From positions 682,337 through 746,336 of the forward strand of contig NZ_CP075169.1 of the NCBI RefSeq assembly GCF_016865525.2: a stretch of 64,000 bases of DNA, read 5' to 3'. The position numbers and the translations under genes were made by a program. The first letter of the stretch is position 1, and each line of letters opens with the position of its first letter. Shown piece after piece: positions 9,373 to 24,134 of this stretch. The DNA is from Sodalis ligni (GTDB lineage: Bacteria; Pseudomonadota; Gammaproteobacteria; Enterobacterales; Enterobacteriaceae). The notes below the pieces were generated by a model. The model was not told the DNA's origin and did not search any database. It saw only the letters and a program-made list of their open reading frames with translations.

Positions 9373-9645
9373 TTTCAAACGTTGATTTGCCGTCAAATCT
9401 CTGATTGCGTCCATTTATTCAACATGAATTGCCCTCGCCATCCCCCTAAACATGCAAAAATCTGGTAAACTGTTCCACACTTTTATGCCTGTTTTTACTT
9501 GGCCGGCGTTTTTTCATACTGATGCAACCAGGGTTGGTTGCGGCCATGCCGGTAAAGTAACGATGGGTAACGGTGAAACAATTCAGGATAGTAGCCGGGT
9601 TGTATGGCTATTCGCGGTATTTTCTAGATAAACTTGGAGGTTTTC

Positions 9646-10287
9646 ATGGCTGTCGCTGCCAACAAACGTTCGGTGATGACGCTGTTTTCCGGCCCGACCG
9701 ACATTTTTAGCCATCAAGTACGGATCGTACTGGCGGAAAAAGGTGTCAGTGTCGAAATCGAGCAGGTAGAGATGGATAATCTGCCCCAGGACCTGATTGA
9801 CCTCAACCCTTACCGCACCGTACCGACTTTGGTCGATCGCGAGTTGACCCTGTATGAATCGCGCATCATTATGGAATACCTGGATGAACGTTTTCCCCAT
9901 CCGCCCTTGATGCCCGTTTATCCGGTGGCCCGCGGCACCAGCCGTTTAATGATGCATCGCATTGAAAGCGATTGGTACTCCCTGATGCGTAAAATCGAAC
10001 AGGGCAACGCCCAGGAAGCGGAAAGCGCACGTCGTCAATTGCGCGAAGAACTGCTGGCGGTGGCCCCTGTCTTCAACGAGGCACCCTATTTCATGAGCGA
10101 AGAGTTCAGCCTGGTGGATTGCTATCTGGCACCTCTGCTGTGGCGTTTGCCGCAAATGGGTATCGAACTGGCGGGTGCCGGCGCCAAAGAGTTGAAAGGC
10201 TATATGACGCGAGTATTCGAACGCGACGCCTTTCTGGCCTCCCTCACCGAAGCCGAGCGCGAAATGCGCCTGCAGACCCGGGGTTAG
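9646..10287 (+). CDS. sspA: Stringent starvation protein A
   Basis: SspA binds RNA polymerase with sigma-70 and changes transcription during starvation and acid stress; in pathogens it also promotes virulence genes. The 213-residue protein is a glutathione-transferase-like fold without a catalytic GSH site: N-terminal thioredoxin-like half (about 9-88) and all-helical C-terminal half. The start at 9646 is fixed by GGAGG 8 nt upstream and by the family N-terminus MAVAANKRSVMTLF. An in-frame ATG four codons upstream lacks this spacing. sspB follows after 5 bp. Confidence 0.97.
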   Translation: MAVAANKRSVMTLFSGPTDIFSHQVRIVLAEKGVSVEIEQVEMDNLPQDLIDLNPYRTVPTLVDRELTLYESRIIMEYLDERFPHPPLMPVYPVARGTSRLMMHRIESDWYSLMRKIEQGNAQEAESARRQLREELLAVAPVFNEAPYFMSEEFSLVDCYLAPLLWRLPQMGIELAGAGAKELKGYMTRVFERDAFLASLTEAEREMRLQTRG

Positions 10288-10292
10288 CTGGT

Positions 10293-10793
10293 ATGGAAGT
10301 CTCTCAACTTTCTCCTCGTCGCCCTTATCTGCTGCGGGCATTTTATGATTGGCTGCTGGATAATGAGCTGACGCCGCACGTGGTGGTGGATGTTACCGTT
10401 GACGGCGTTTCGGTGCCGATGGAATTTGCCCGTGACGGTCAAATCGTGCTGAATATCGCGCCGCGCGCGGTGGCTTCCCTTGAAATGACCAACGATGTGG
10501 TGAGCTTCAACGCTCGCTTCGGCGGTATACCGCGCCAGGTCAGCGTGCCCATGGCGGCGGTACTGGCGATCTACGCCCGTGAAAATGGCGCCGGCACCAT
10601 GTTTGAGCCGGAAGTCGGTTATGAACAATACAGCGCGGAAGCGGGCGCATCAGCCCCTGATAAAGGTTCGGAGACGGTCATGTCCATTATTGACGGCGAT
10701 CGCCCCGATAGCCAGGATGATACCCGTCCGGACGATGATGAACCGCCAACGCCGCCCCGCGGCGGCCGTCCATCGTTACGCGTGGTTAAATAA
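10293..10793 (+). CDS. sspB: ClpXP protease specificity adaptor SspB
   Basis: SspB binds the ssrA tag on proteins from stalled ribosomes and delivers them to ClpXP. The 166 residues show the folded tag-binding domain (about 4-112, with FNARFGGIPRQVSVP), an acidic disordered linker, and the C-terminal ClpX-docking tail RGGRPSLRVVK, nearly the same as in E. coli. The ATG at 10293 is 5 bp after the sspA stop, so the two are co-transcribed. A longer in-frame start lies inside sspA and is rejected. Confidence 0.97.
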   Translation: MEVSQLSPRRPYLLRAFYDWLLDNELTPHVVVDVTVDGVSVPMEFARDGQIVLNIAPRAVASLEMTNDVVSFNARFGGIPRQVSVPMAAVLAIYARENGAGTMFEPEVGYEQYSAEAGASAPDKGSETVMSIIDGDRPDSQDDTRPDDDEPPTPPRGGRPSLRVVK

Positions 10794-10810
10794 GCCCTTT
10801 TCGCAGGTAT

Positions 10811-10830
10811 TCCCGCCCATTCGGGCGGGA
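10811..10830. terminator. Convergent sspB/gltD hairpin
   Basis: A perfect 8-bp stem (tcccgccc/gggcggga) with a 4-nt loop sits between the convergent sspB and gltD genes and can serve both directions. No long T run follows. Confidence 0.65.
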
Positions 10831-10839
10831 CATACAGAA

Positions 10840-16729
<5,890 letters not shown>

Positions 16730-17421
16730 ATTCATGGACCTCCCCAGGCTCCAGGTGACTCTTACAACCTACTGCGAACAGGCGTATCGATATCGAGCGG
16801 CAGCGGATCAAACGCGTCAACACGCTGTTTTACCGCTGGCCCGCTCCGCGAAAACCTTATCGTGGCGGTCTTACTCATGATAAACGACTTGCTTTAAGAA
16901 GGAATCTCATTAACTGCATAATTATGACGCGTCGTCAGCCCCGCCGGAATTCTTCCAACGGCCTTCCAAATTAACGAGAAACACCACGCAGGTCAAATAT
17001 GCCCGGCGACCGTCCCGGTTAGAGCCAAAACACGATTAACCATATGATTAAAAATAACTTAATAGCTATTTAATAAGCATTATCCCTGCAAATCATCCCC
17101 TGCCAATCATGCGCTGTCGCACTATAGTGCAGCCATTGGATCTCTGCACCATGCTAGGGCGGACACCTTTAATAGCAGGATATGCTGATATGGAGTGTTT
17201 TTGCCCATTATGTCTCTGTTTTTACAAATTAGTGACTATTTGAATAAGCCACCCGGCTCGAATAAGAAATATTAATCATAGCAGGTATGATTTATTTCTC
17301 ATTATTATTGCATAATTATGCTTCTTTGGCGGCGGCTGCAAGGGGCTTTGATCGATATCATCATGCAAAGATGATAATTCCGCTAGCATTAACGGCCATA
17401 CCCGAACCGGATGTAAAGAAT
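16730..17421. promoter_or_regulatory. Divergent gltB/yhcC control region
   Basis: About 690 bp without a gene. In E. coli the region before gltB is controlled by Lrp and other global regulators; I cannot assign sites here. Visible features are an AT-rich core near 17,040-17,080 and a perfect 12-bp palindrome gcactatagtgc at 17119-17130. Its 4-bp spacer does not fit the NtrC site. Promoter positions are not clear to me. Confidence 0.4.
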
Positions 17422-18360
17422 ATGCAGTTGCCGCAAGTAGTCAATATGTTTGGCGGGGATCTTTTGCGCCGTTATGGACAGAAGGTCTATAAACTCTCGC
17501 TGCATGGCGGGTTTAGCTGTCCCAACCGTGACGGGACCCTGGGCCGGGGCGGCTGTACTTTTTGCAATGTTGCCTCGTTTGCCGATGAAAATCGGCAATT
17601 CCTGAGCGTGGCCGAGCAGTTCGCCGAACAGACAGGCCGTATCGATCGGGCAAAACGCTACCTGGCCTATTTCCAGGCCTATACCAGTACTTATGCAGAA
17701 GTGCGCGAACTCGATCGGCTCTACCGGCAGGCCTTGGCACAGGCGGATATCGTCGGTATTTGTATCGGCACCCGTCCCGACTGCGTCCCGCCGGCGGTGC
17801 TGGATTTACTGGCGGAATACCGGCAGCAGGGGTATGAAGTCTGGCTGGAACTGGGGTTGCAAAGCGCACAGGATAAAACTCTGCACCGGATCAATCGCGG
17901 TCATGATTTCGCCTGCTACCAGCGCACCGCCGTCCTGGCCCGCCAGCGGGGACTGCAAGTGTGCGCCCATTTGATCATAGGTTTGCCGGGAGAAGACATC
18001 ACCCACAACCGGGATACGCTGGAAAAGGTATTGGCCGCCGGGGTAGACGGCCTGAAACTGCACCCGCTGCTGGTGGTGGAGGGCAGCACCATGGCGGCCG
18101 CCTGGCGGGCGGGGCGGTTACCGGTGTTGACGCTGGAACACTACACTGCCCTGGCCGGCGAATTGATCCGCCGCACACCGCCTGAGGTGCTGTTTCACCG
18201 CATCAGCGCCAGCGCCCGCCGTCCGACGCTGCTTGCACCGTTATGGTGCGAAAACACGTTCACCGGCATGAATGCCATCTATCAAGACCTGTTGGCCAAC
18301 GGTCCCCAGGGCGCCGCCCTCGGCACACCCTATCAAGGGATGAAGCCGCGCTTATCATAA
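17422..18360 (+). CDS. yhcC: Radical SAM protein YhcC
   Basis: YhcC is a cytoplasmic radical-SAM enzyme of the TIGR01212 family with unknown substrate. The cluster-binding cysteines lie in CPNRDGTLGRGGCTFCN, the wide Cys spacing typical of this group. The 312-residue form starting at 17422 (MQLPQVVNMFGG) aligns with E. coli; an upstream in-frame ATG at 17287 would add 45 residues without family support. The ribosome site (aaaga) is weak. It is divergent from gltB and precedes arcB, as in E. coli. Confidence 0.93.
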   Translation: MQLPQVVNMFGGDLLRRYGQKVYKLSLHGGFSCPNRDGTLGRGGCTFCNVASFADENRQFLSVAEQFAEQTGRIDRAKRYLAYFQAYTSTYAEVRELDRLYRQALAQADIVGICIGTRPDCVPPAVLDLLAEYRQQGYEVWLELGLQSAQDKTLHRINRGHDFACYQRTAVLARQRGLQVCAHLIIGLPGEDITHNRDTLEKVLAAGVDGLKLHPLLVVEGSTMAAAWRAGRLPVLTLEHYTALAGELIRRTPPEVLFHRISASARRPTLLAPLWCENTFTGMNAIYQDLLANGPQGAALGTPYQGMKPRLS

Positions 18361-18462
18361 ACTGCGAGGTTCTTTCCTATCAGGCAACCTCAAGCCGCGG
18401 ATTTCGCTAAAAAACTGTTTTTTGAGGTATCATTGACCCTAATGCTACTTAAGGAAACCGCT

Positions 18463-20799
18463 ATGAAGCAAATCCGCCTGCTGGCGCAATATTACGTCGA
18501 TCTGATGGTGAAATTAGGGCTGGTGCGGTTCTCGCTCCTGCTGGCGTCGGCGCTGGTGGTGCTGGCGATGATTGTGCAAATGGCCGTCACCATGCTATTG
18601 CGCGGGGAAGTGGAAAGCATCGACGTGGTGCGATCAATCTTTTTCGGCCTGCTGATAACGCCCTGGGCGGTATATTTCCTTTCGGTGGTGGTGGAACAGC
18701 TTGAGGAGTCGCGCCAGCGGCTGGCCCGGCTGGTGGACAAGCTCGAAGAGATGCGCAACCGCGATTTACTGCTTAATCAGCAGTTGCAGGAAAATATCGC
18801 GCAACTGAACCAGGAAATCGCCGATCGCGAAAAAGCCGAAGACGCCCGCCAGGGCGCGCTGAACAAGCTGACCGAAGAAATGGCGCGCCGTGAACAGGCG
18901 CAAATCGAGCTTGAACAGCAATCCTCCCTGCTGCGTTCTTTTTTGGACGCCTCTCCCGACCTGGTGTATTACCGCAATGAAAATAAAGAATTCTCCGGCT
19001 GCAACCGGGCAATGGAGCTGCTGGTGGGTAAAAGCGAGAAGCAGTTGATAGGCCTGACGCCCAAGGACGTCTACGGACCGGAAATTGCCGATAAAGTCAT
19101 TGAGACCGATGAAAAGGTCTTCCGCCATAACGTCTCGCTGACCTATGAACAGTGGCTGGTCTATCCTGACGGGCGCCGGGCCTGCTTCGAGCTGCGCAAG
19201 GTGCCGTTTTACGATCGCGTGGGCAAACGGCATGGGCTAATGGGTTTTGGCCGCGATATAACCGAGCGTAAGCGCTACCAGGACGCGCTGGAGAACGCCA
19301 GCAGGGAGAAGACCACCTTCATCTCTACCATCAGCCACGAGCTGCGTACGCCCCTTAACGGCATTGTAGGATTAAGCCGTATTCTGCTGGATACCGACCT
19401 CAACAAAGAACAGCTCAATTACCTGAAAACCGTGCACGTCAGCGCCATTACCCTGGGAAATATTTTCAACGATATTATCGAAATGGACAAACTGGAGCGC
19501 CGCCACGTCCAGCTGGATAACCAGCCGCTGGACTTCACCGCCTTCCTGGTGGATTTGGAGAACCTCTCCGGTCTGCTGGTACAGCCCAAAGGGCTGAAGC
19601 TGGTGATGGACGCCCAGGAGCCGCTGCCGCGCAATATCGTCGCCGACGGTACCCGGCTGCGGCAAATCCTCTGGAATCTCATCGGCAATGCGGTGAAATT
19701 CACCCAGCAGGGAAAAATCACCATCCGCATCCACCGGGAAGGGCCGGATCTGCTCTGTTTCGACGTACAGGATTCCGGCATTGGCATCCCTGAAGAAGAG
19801 CAGGATAAGATTTTTGCCATGTATTACCAGGTCAAGGATCAGCAAGGGGGCAAACCGGCCACCGGCACCGGTATCGGCCTGGCGGTATCGAAACGCCTGG
19901 CGCAGGCCATGGGCGGCGATATCCAGGTGAAGAGCCGCCGGGGCGAGGGGGCCTGTTTCAGCCTATCCATCGTCGCGCCTGAGGTCGTTCCCGACGATGG
20001 AAATGAAGAGGAAGAACTGCCCTTGCCGGCGCTCAACGTCTTGCTGGTGGAAGATATCGAACTCAATGTGGTGGTGGCGCGCTCGGTGCTGGAGAAGCTG
20101 GGCAGCAGCGTGGATGTCGCCATGAACGGCCACGACGCGTTGACCATGTTTGATCCGGACGAATACGACCTGGTGTTGCTGGATATCCAGTTGCCGGACA
20201 TGACCGGCCTGGATATCTCGCGCCAGCTGCGTAAGCGTTACAGCGATCGGCATTTGCCGCCGTTAATCGCCCTGACCGCCAATGTGCTCAAAGATAAGAA
20301 AGAGTATCTGGACGCCGGCATGGACGATGTGCTGAGCAAGCCGCTGTCGGTATCGGCCCTCACCGCCATGATAAAAAAATTCTGGGACCAGCCGGATAAA
20401 GCCGCCGATGACGTTGATGATGATGACTCGGCGGCGGAGCAAGAGCAGCAGGCCGTTTTGGATATCGCCATGCTGGAACAGTATCTGGATCTGGTGGGGC
20501 CTTCGCTCATCAGCCAAAGCCTGGAGATGTTCGAGAAGATGATGCCGGAGTATCTGGCGGCTCTTGACGGCACCATGGCCGCCCGGGATCAGCGCGCCAT
20601 TGCCGAGGAAGGCCACAAAATCAAGGGCGCCGCCGGTTCAATCGGCTTGGTGCGTCTACAGCGCCTGGCGCAACAGATTCAGTCGCCGGATATGCCCGGA
20701 TGGTGGGATAACGTGCAGGGCTGGGTCGATGATTTGCACCGGGAATGGCCGAACGATGTGCTGACGCTTAAGGCTTGGGCCGCGAAGGCAAAAAAATGA
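18463..20799 (+). CDS. arcB: Aerobic respiration control hybrid sensor kinase ArcB
   Basis: ArcB senses quinone redox state and phosphorylates ArcA to switch respiratory genes. The 778 residues start after AAGGAAA. Two membrane helices lie at about 22-47 and 58-77, followed by a coiled linker and a PAS domain. The redox cysteines C180 and C241, which form disulfides under oxidising conditions in E. coli, are both kept. The kinase H-box has H292 (SHELRTPLNG), the receiver domain D574 and the HPt domain H718 (GHKIKGAAGS). The phosphorelay is complete. An in-frame ATG ten codons upstream is not used by the family. Confidence 0.98.
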   Translation: MKQIRLLAQYYVDLMVKLGLVRFSLLLASALVVLAMIVQMAVTMLLRGEVESIDVVRSIFFGLLITPWAVYFLSVVVEQLEESRQRLARLVDKLEEMRNRDLLLNQQLQENIAQLNQEIADREKAEDARQGALNKLTEEMARREQAQIELEQQSSLLRSFLDASPDLVYYRNENKEFSGCNRAMELLVGKSEKQLIGLTPKDVYGPEIADKVIETDEKVFRHNVSLTYEQWLVYPDGRRACFELRKVPFYDRVGKRHGLMGFGRDITERKRYQDALENASREKTTFISTISHELRTPLNGIVGLSRILLDTDLNKEQLNYLKTVHVSAITLGNIFNDIIEMDKLERRHVQLDNQPLDFTAFLVDLENLSGLLVQPKGLKLVMDAQEPLPRNIVADGTRLRQILWNLIGNAVKFTQQGKITIRIHREGPDLLCFDVQDSGIGIPEEEQDKIFAMYYQVKDQQGGKPATGTGIGLAVSKRLAQAMGGDIQVKSRRGEGACFSLSIVAPEVVPDDGNEEEELPLPALNVLLVEDIELNVVVARSVLEKLGSSVDVAMNGHDALTMFDPDEYDLVLLDIQLPDMTGLDISRQLRKRYSDRHLPPLIALTANVLKDKKEYLDAGMDDVLSKPLSVSALTAMIKKFWDQPDKAADDVDDDDSAAEQEQQAVLDIAMLEQYLDLVGPSLISQSLEMFEKMMPEYLAALDGTMAARDQRAIAEEGHKIKGAAGSIGLVRLQRLAQQIQSPDMPGWWDNVQGWVDDLHREWPNDVLTLKAWAAKAKK

Positions 20800-20818
20800 C
20801 CCCGACGTAAGCCGGGGT
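20799..20818 (+). terminator. arcB hairpin
   Basis: The stem accccg/cggggt with an 8-nt loop begins at the arcB stop codon. There is no T run afterwards, so it is a weak terminator candidate. Confidence 0.4.
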
Positions 20819-21036
20819 GCGCGAATATAGCGCCAACACCAGGGAAACTGATTCTCGCCACTGTGCAGAGTTATCGGGCGTTCTTGGTTGGCAAGTCACT
20901 AAAATTCATTAAGCGTTAGTAAACAACATAGCAAAAGAACGAGATAATGTTACAAGAACCATTAAAATTTGGGATGTAGAATAGACTTTGTCAATAGAAA
21001 TAAGATTTTGACCGCCATGACAGAAGAGAGATTTCT

Positions 21037-21696
21037 ATGAAACGTGTGGGCCTCGTTTTAAGCGGCTGTGGTGTGTATGACGGCAGCGAAATACATGAAA
21101 CGGTACTAACGCTGCTGGCTCTCGAACGGGCGGGTGCCGAAGTAATATGTTTTGCGCCGGATAAGATGCAACCTATTGTGATTAATCATCTTTCCGGTGA
21201 AGAAATGACGGAGAAACGCAACATGCTGGTGGAGTCCGCGCGCCTGGCCAGGGGTAAAATCCACCCCCTTTCCGAGGCGGATGCGGATAAGCTCGATGCC
21301 CTGATTGTGCCCGGCGGTTTTGGTGCCGTACGCAACCTCAGCGATATTGCCTTAAGGGGAATCGAGGGAGAAGTCGATGCCGATTTACGACAGCTGACCC
21401 GCCAAATACATAAGCAAAATAAAGCAATTGGCTTTATTTGCATCGCCCCGGCGCTATTGCCGAAACTCATCGACACCCCCGAACCTCTGCGGTTAACCAT
21501 CGGCACCGACAGCGATACGGCGGAGATGATCGATGATATGGGCGCGACCCATGTTATCTGCCCGGTGGACGATATCGTGCTGGATGCCGCAAACAAAGTG
21601 GTCACCACCCCGGGCTATATGCTGGCCACCTCCCTCGCCGATCTGGCTAAAGGTATCGATAAACTGGTATCCCGGGTATTGGCATTGTGCGAGTGA
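21037..21696 (+). CDS. elbB: DJ-1/PfpI-family protein ElbB (glyoxalase-like)
   Basis: ElbB belongs to the DJ-1/PfpI superfamily. In E. coli it has weak glyoxalase activity and was linked to isoprenoid metabolism; its true role is unclear. The 219 residues contain the nucleophile-elbow Cys135 in GFICIAPAL and the GGFGAVRN loop. GAGAG lies 6-10 nt before the ATG. The end overlaps the start of mtgA by about 10 bp, so the two are translationally coupled. Confidence 0.95.
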   Translation: MKRVGLVLSGCGVYDGSEIHETVLTLLALERAGAEVICFAPDKMQPIVINHLSGEEMTEKRNMLVESARLARGKIHPLSEADADKLDALIVPGGFGAVRNLSDIALRGIEGEVDADLRQLTRQIHKQNKAIGFICIAPALLPKLIDTPEPLRLTIGTDSDTAEMIDDMGATHVICPVDDIVLDAANKVVTTPGYMLATSLADLAKGIDKLVSRVLALCE

Positions 21697-22427
21697 GGTT
21701 TCGGTCCGGCGGAAAATCCGGACTATTTCGCCGATGCGCGCGGTGGCTGCTGATTGGCTGCGGGACCATTCTTGTTCTCTGGGTGGCCGCCATTCTGCTC
21801 TTCTCCTTTGTGCCGGTGCCTTTCTCGGCGGTAATGGCGGAGCGCCAGCTGGGGGCCTGGCTGCGCGGCGACGGCGGTTATGTGGCCCACTCCCGCTGGG
21901 TGGCGATGGATGACATCGCACCGTCCATGGCGCTGGCGGTGATTGCGGCGGAAGATCAAAAATTCCCCTGGCACTGGGGATTTGACATTGAAGCCATACA
22001 GGCCGCCGCCGCCCACAATGAGCGCAGCCAACGCATCCGCGGCGCCTCCACCCTGTCGCAGCAAACGGCGAAAAATCTGCTGCTGTGGGACGGACGCAGC
22101 TACTTCAGAAAAGGGCTGGAGGCCGGTTTAACCCTGGCGATGGAAACGGTCTGGACCAAACGGCGTATTTTGACGGTCTATTTAAACGTTGCGGAATTCG
22201 GTCGCGGCACCTTTGGGGTCGAGGCCGCGTCGCAGCGCTATTTTCATAAGCCCGCCGCACGCCTGACCCCATCGGAGGCTGCGCTGCTCGCGGCGGTATT
22301 ACCCAATCCGCTGCATTTCCGCGCCGAAGCGCCCTCGCGCTATGTGCAGATGCGCCAGCAGTGGATATTGCGGCAGATGCGCCAAATGGGCGGGGAACAA
22401 TTTTTGCGGGAAAACCATCTTCGTTAG
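21687..22427 (+). CDS. mtgA: Monofunctional peptidoglycan glycosyltransferase
   Basis: MtgA polymerises lipid II into glycan strands at the outer face of the inner membrane. The 246 residues contain one N-terminal membrane helix (about 20-42) and a GT51 domain with the catalytic Glu89 in [14 protein letters not shown], plus [13 protein letters not shown]. The start is a GTG overlapping the end of elbB; a second GTG two codons on is equally possible. It is convergent with dolP. Confidence 0.95.
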   Translation: MRVRFRSGGKSGLFRRCARWLLIGCGTILVLWVAAILLFSFVPVPFSAVMAERQLGAWLRGDGGYVAHSRWVAMDDIAPSMALAVIAAEDQKFPWHWGFDIEAIQAAAAHNERSQRIRGASTLSQQTAKNLLLWDGRSYFRKGLEAGLTLAMETVWTKRRILTVYLNVAEFGRGTFGVEAASQRYFHKPAARLTPSEAALLAAVLPNPLHFRAEAPSRYVQMRQQWILRQMRQMGGEQFLRENHLR

Positions 22428-22431
22428 CCGG

Positions 22432-22450
22432 CCCCGCCGCGGCGGCGGGG
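22432..22450. terminator. Convergent mtgA/dolP hairpin
   Basis: A perfect 8-bp stem (ccccgccg/cggcgggg) with a 3-nt loop lies just after the mtgA stop and before the dolP stop on the other strand. Confidence 0.6.
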
Positions 22451-22459
22451 GACATGATG

Positions 22460-23035
22460 TTATTTCAGAATGGTAAAGGCGGTAGTGACGTGCTGTACGC
22501 CGCTGACCCGGCTGGCGATTTCCGCCGCCGACTGGGCCTCTTTATTGGTCACCAGCCCCAGTAAAAACACCTCGCCGTTTTCCGTCGTGACCTTCACGTT
22601 GGATGATTTCACCGAGTCGCTGGCCAGCAGCTGCGAACGAATTTTGGTGGTAATCCAGGTGTCCATGGAAGCACGTCCCATGCTTACCGGCTGGCCCTGG
22701 CGAATTTCGTTATACACCTCGGTGGCGCCATCGACGCCGATGGCGATTTGTTTGGCGCGGTTGGCCAGTTCGGTGGTGGGCGCCTGACCGGTTAACAAGA
22801 CTTTGCCTTGATAGGCGGTTGCCACGATGCGGGCTTCTTTCTTGATCTGCTGATCTTTAGCCAAAGCGTTGCCCACGCGCGCTTCCAGCGTGCCGTCATC
22901 GACCTGGGTGCCTACGGTGCGCGGGTCGGTGGCGGATTTGGTCGCCACCGCGGCGCTGCCGACCACGACAGCACCGACGCATCCCTGAAGCAGCAGGGCG
23001 GTGAATAGCAGTACAAATGGGTAATGCACCTTCAT
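22460..23035 (-). CDS. dolP: Outer-membrane lipoprotein DolP (YraP), two BON domains
   Basis: DolP is a lipoprotein of the outer membrane that gathers at division sites and supports envelope integrity and BAM function. The 191 residues begin with a lipoprotein signal peptide ending in LLLQGC (lipidated Cys19). Two BON domains follow, at about 45-115 and 123-190. It is the last gene of the lpoA-yraN-diaA-dolP row, 9 bp after diaA. Confidence 0.96.
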   Translation of the reverse strand: MKVHYPFVLLFTALLLQGCVGAVVVGSAAVATKSATDPRTVGTQVDDGTLEARVGNALAKDQQIKKEARIVATAYQGKVLLTGQAPTTELANRAKQIAIGVDGATEVYNEIRQGQPVSMGRASMDTWITTKIRSQLLASDSVKSSNVKVTTENGEVFLLGLVTNKEAQSAAEIASRVSGVQHVTTAFTILK

Positions 23036-23044
23036 TTGAGCTCC

Positions 23045-23635
23045 TTAATCGTCCTGGTGAGGAAACAATGAATTATCGATCAAATCACATAAACAATTCA
23101 CCGTCAGCATGTGCATTTCCTGTATGCGCGCGCTGCGGTGGGAGGGAATTCGGATTTCAACGTCCTGGGGACCGAGCAATCCGGCCAGTTCGCCGCCGTC
23201 GTATCCCGTCAGGGCAATAATGGTCATATCCCGGGTCACCGCGGCTTCCACCGCTTTCACAATATCACGGCTGTTGCCGCGCGTGGAGATAGCCAGCAGA
23301 ATATCGCCGGCCTGGCCGAGGGCGCGCACCTGCTTGGCATAGACTTCCTGTTGCAGGCGATCGTTGGCGATGGCGGTAAGCACCACGCTGTCCGCGTTCA
23401 GGGCGACCGCGGGCAGACTCGGCCGCTCGGTTTCGTAGCGATTGATCATGCTGGCGGCGAAATGCTGAGCGTTGGCGGCGGAGGTGCCGTTGCCGCAGCA
23501 TAAAATCTTGTTGCCGTTGAGCAGCGCGTGCACCAGGGCGGTGGCGGCGCGTGAAATCGCGTCGGGCAAGGCCTCCGCCGCCGCGATTTGGGTTTGTATA
23601 CTTTCGGTGAAACAGCCTTTTATTCTTTCCAGCAC
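23045..23635 (-). CDS. diaA: DnaA initiator-associating protein DiaA
   Basis: DiaA is a tetrameric SIS-domain protein that binds DnaA and promotes timely assembly on oriC. I place the start at a GTG (23635), which gives 196 residues aligned end to end with E. coli and has AGG about 11 nt upstream. The in-frame ATG at 23689 would add 18 residues reaching into the repeat element at 23671-23738 and has no family match. The SIS core [17 protein letters not shown] and STRGNS are intact. Confidence 0.94.
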   Translation of the reverse strand: MLERIKGCFTESIQTQIAAAEALPDAISRAATALVHALLNGNKILCCGNGTSAANAQHFAASMINRYETERPSLPAVALNADSVVLTAIANDRLQQEVYAKQVRALGQAGDILLAISTRGNSRDIVKAVEAAVTRDMTIIALTGYDGGELAGLLGPQDVEIRIPSHRSARIQEMHMLTVNCLCDLIDNSLFPHQDD

Positions 23636-23670
23636 AGTCGTTGAACCTAATAAGTAATGGAGGAAACGGT

Positions 23671-23738
23671 TATACCCGGCATACTTCAAGTTGCAGGTGC
23701 GTTGCCGCCTTCCCGCAGCTCGAATGATTTAGGGTATA
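23671..23738. repeat. Imperfect palindromic intergenic repeat (TATACCC family), copy 1
   Basis: A 68-bp element between diaA and yraN with ends tataccc and gggtata. Inner arms acttcaagttgcag and gcagctcgaatgat are imperfect inverted copies. A second copy is at 63276-63341. It resembles a small palindromic repeat family spread through Serratia/Yersinia-type genomes. Confidence 0.85.
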
Positions 23739-24134
23739 TTAACCCGATGCGCCGAAGGCGTTTTGCAGCCATTCTAGCCGGTTACCGGTAATTGCCAAAA
23801 TATCGAAACGGCAAGCGGATGTGTCTAGGCTCCCGCCCTGGCGCGACAGCCAAACCGCTGCCGCGAGCAGTAAACGGCGCTGCTTGCGAGGAGTGACGCT
23901 CTCGGCGGCGTTGCCGAAAGCGTTATCGCGTCGATAGCGCACCTCGACAAACACCCAGGTGTGTTGATCTTTCATGATTAAATCGATCTCGCCGCCGCGC
24001 ACCCGCATATTGGCGGCGATAAAACGCAATCCCGCGTTTTCAAGATGGCGGCGCGCCCGGTCTTCCGCCCGCGCGCCCGCCTGCTGTCGATTTACATAAT
24101 CTGCGTGATTTGTCCCTGTTGATATTTCAGCCAA
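23739..24134 (-). CDS. yraN: UPF0102 family protein YraN, nuclease-like
   Basis: YraN belongs to UPF0102, with a PD-(D/E)XK-type nuclease fold and no settled function. Family hallmarks [10 protein letters not shown] and VFVEVRYR are present, giving the Glu-Asp-Glu set. The 131 residues match the family length. Its start lies inside the end of lpoA (43-bp overlap), so translation is coupled. Order lpoA-yraN-diaA-dolP is as in E. coli. Confidence 0.94.
   Translation of the reverse strand: MAEISTGTNHADYVNRQQAGARAEDRARRHLENAGLRFIAANMRVRGGEIDLIMKDQHTWVFVEVRYRRDNAFGNAAESVTPRKQRRLLLAAAVWLSRQGGSLDTSACRFDILAITGNRLEWLQNAFGASG

Noticed and set aside
17119..17130. Palindrome gcactatagtgc as an NtrC site before gltB
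   Set aside because: NtrC sites have a longer spacer between GCAC and GTGC. The 4-bp spacer does not fit.
23636..23689. ATG start 18 codons upstream for diaA
   Set aside because: It would lie in the palindromic repeat. The GTG start gives the exact family length.
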